In this document: piece after piece, positions 62,810 through 64,000 of the stretch
How the letters are laid out: every line of letters starts with the position of its first letter
How positions within the stretch are numbered: the stretch's first letter is position 1
From: Chitinophagaceae bacterium
GTDB lineage: Bacteria > Bacteroidota > Bacteroidia > Chitinophagales > Chitinophagaceae
DNA: 64,000 bases
Reading direction: 5' to 3'
NCBI GenBank assembly: GCA_019638625.1
Contig: JAHBTK010000001.1
Span: forward strand, 797,434-861,433
Notes under the pieces: generated by a model
Databases searched by the model: none
What the model saw: only the letters and a program-made list of their open reading frames with translations
What the model was told of the DNA's origin: nothing
Translations under genes and position numbers: made by a program

Positions 62810-63613
62810 ATTATGATTTTAAATAAGAATTATTAAGTTCGTTTTCCTTCAATACTTCCGGCTCTTTTAACAGATCAAATGTAATGTTTTACGGCGAAAA
62901 GAGCCATCCGCAACGATAGTAATTTACGGTAAATCATTTCACAGCGTTGTTATAATATCCAACCGGTACGGTTTTCTGCCTAATAGCGTTCCATCTGTAC
63001 AAGCGAGTCCCAACTAAAGTGCGGGATAAACTGTGGCAACCGGAGCTTAAGGTTCTCCGCAGTGTCCCGTGATCAGGCTTGTGTATTAGCAGGCGACTCT
63101 GCGGTAGGCGGGGAGTAAAGATAGTAACTAAAGCTCCCAGCCAGGCCAGGTGCATTCGCGGACCCGGAGCTATGATAATAGCGGTAAGCATTCCCTGTTT
63201 CGACAGGCGTTACTGCCGGCAACAATAATATACCCGGGACATAAGTCCCGGAAGAACATAAAAATCCTTAGTCGGAGACTAAGGATAGCGATACTTTGCC
63301 TTAGTGCTGGTAATAAAATACAAATACTCTCCCCCGTCATTTCGATCCCGCCGTCATGAAGTTTGAATTAAAAGTATGTTGTGGCGGGAGAGAAATCTGT
63401 TGGGCAGTAGTACAAAAGTTGAGCATTAGTACCAAAGCCCGGCAGATATCTCACTCGCGCCAAAACGATGATAGTAAAGTTTCCGTGTTGCACCCGTTCT
63501 GGCGCAGGTCTGTAGCGGTAGGCTTGTGCGATAGCCGACCTGTTGCCTGTGCATTCCTTATTTAAGACTAAAATTTGAAGCTAAAGCAATAACTTTATAG
63601 CAAACACCCAACT
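62810..63613. other. About 800-bp gap with palindromes and a dispersed repeat
   Basis: No gene is seen. Bases 63070-63118 match 11881-11929 with 3 differences. Two perfect hairpins lie ahead of the RAYT gene: CCGGGAC/GTCCCGG at 63234-63251 and TCCTTAGTC/GACTAAGGA at 63265-63285 with a GGA loop. The three-base loops resemble those of the hairpins at 48.80 and 49.44 kb. The segment is likely a landing place for palindromic elements mobilised by the adjacent transposase family. Confidence 0.6.
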
Positions 63614-64000
63614 ATGAGCACCAAATACAAGTTTACCGATAAAGCAGCTACCTATTTCACAATCTCAACTATAATAGGCTGGATAGATGTTTTTACGAGA
63701 GATCTGTACAGGCATATACTTTTAGACAGCTTCAGATACTGTCAAAAAAATCAAGGATTACAAATGCATGCGTGGGTTTTAATGACCAATCATTTTCATC
63801 TCATATATTCGTGTGCTGTCAATTATGATCCTGCTATGGTACTTAAGAATATAAAAAGTTACACTGCTTTGAAAATAATTGATGCTATTATCAAAAATCC
63901 TGGGGAAAGCAGGAAAGAATGCCTGCCTGCCGGCGAGGCAGGGATATTAGAAACATTCAGGCAATACGGCGAAGCCAACAAATCCAATCATCAATATCAA
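63614..64000 (+). CDS. RAYT/IS200-like Y1 transposase, partial at the window end
   Basis: 129 residues are visible; the frame is open to base 64000. The HUH motif is clear in LMTNHFHLIYS. The preceding LQMHAWVLM and following DPAMVLKNIKSYTALKIIDAIIKNPGESRKE are typical of REP-associated tyrosine transposases in Bacteroidota. At 63922-63942 lies a 21-nt GC-rich palindrome in frame, adding CLPAGEAG to the protein. Removing it gives KEWILETFRQYGEANKSN, which reads like the normal family sequence. The gene therefore appears to contain an insertion of the kind of palindrome that RAYTs mobilise. Confidence 0.85.
   Translation, partial: MSTKYKFTDKAATYFTISTIIGWIDVFTRDLYRHILLDSFRYCQKNQGLQMHAWVLMTNHFHLIYSCAVNYDPAMVLKNIKSYTALKIIDAIIKNPGESRKECLPAGEAGILETFRQYGEANKSNHQYQ
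63922..63942. repeat. 21-nt GC-rich palindrome inside the RAYT gene
   Basis: The 21 bases are CCTGCC-type arms around CGGCGAGG with GGCAGG at the end. The length is a multiple of three, so the frame is preserved. Excision of exactly these bases restores a TGG codon (Trp) at the junction. Similar GC-rich palindromes occur at 38.38, 38.51 and 49.77 kb. Confidence 0.75.

Noticed and set aside
1..64000. CRISPR array or rRNA operon
   Set aside because: No regular spacer-repeat pattern and no rRNA-like sequence was seen; the tandem 11-bp repeat at 11481 has only two units.

Overview
The window looks like a chromosomal segment of a member of the Bacteroidota, most likely the Chitinophagales. The signs are a SusC/SusD pair, several short-signal lipoproteins, an outer-membrane carboxypeptidase-regulatory-like/TonB-type receptor, a Bacteroidota-type mobilisation cassette, and IS200-like (Y1/RAYT) transposases with GC-rich palindromes. 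This placement is inferred from gene content; no database search was possible.

Positions 1 to about 11672 are the right part of an integrative mobilisable element. Its right boundary is a 3' fragment of a tRNA-Arg(ACG) gene at 11631-11672, and its left end lies outside the window. From left to right it carries a reverse-strand cargo operon (frameshifted aldo/keto reductase, DUF2255 protein, carboxymuconolactone decarboxylase-like protein, cupin lipoprotein, cyclophilin-like protein) with a divergent AraC regulator. Next come mobilisation genes (small membrane protein, relaxase, MobC) with a hairpin-rich oriT candidate, a primase-like Toprim protein and an excisionase-like HTH protein. An AbiEii-type nucleotidyltransferase with its partner and a tyrosine integrase complete it.

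From 12.1 to 17.1 kb lie an AraC regulator, a berberine-bridge-type FAD oxidoreductase and an outer-membrane receptor. From 17.3 to 30.6 kb lies a striking choline-to-glycine catabolic locus in two divergent arms. The reverse arm encodes a Rieske oxygenase (betaine demethylation), an 807-residue dimethylglycine oxidase of the actinobacterial type, and heterotetrameric sarcosine oxidase SoxBDAG. The forward arm encodes an APC permease, betaine-aldehyde dehydrogenase and choline dehydrogenase. Together these would convert choline to betaine, dimethylglycine, sarcosine and glycine. A TetR regulator follows, with a perfect 30-bp palindrome upstream and a SusC/SusD pair beyond it that has no polysaccharide-degrading partners.

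From 37.5 to 48.7 kb are housekeeping genes: YdcF, Smc, a small lipoprotein, a tandem rhodanese with ArsR, TsaB, PurH and ComEC. From 48.75 to 49.57 kb lies a decayed IS200-like element enclosed by mirror-image sets of hairpins. From 50 to 59.9 kb are hydroxyproline epimerase with a DapA-like lyase, a mechanosensitive channel, a large cytochrome c/propeller protein, an alpha/beta-hydrolase-like protein, DUF488 and a di-haem peroxidase. The right end holds a DDE transposase, a lipoprotein, a PIN toxin-antitoxin pair, about 800 bp of palindromic sequence, and the start of a RAYT transposase whose reading frame contains an in-frame 21-nt GC-rich palindrome.
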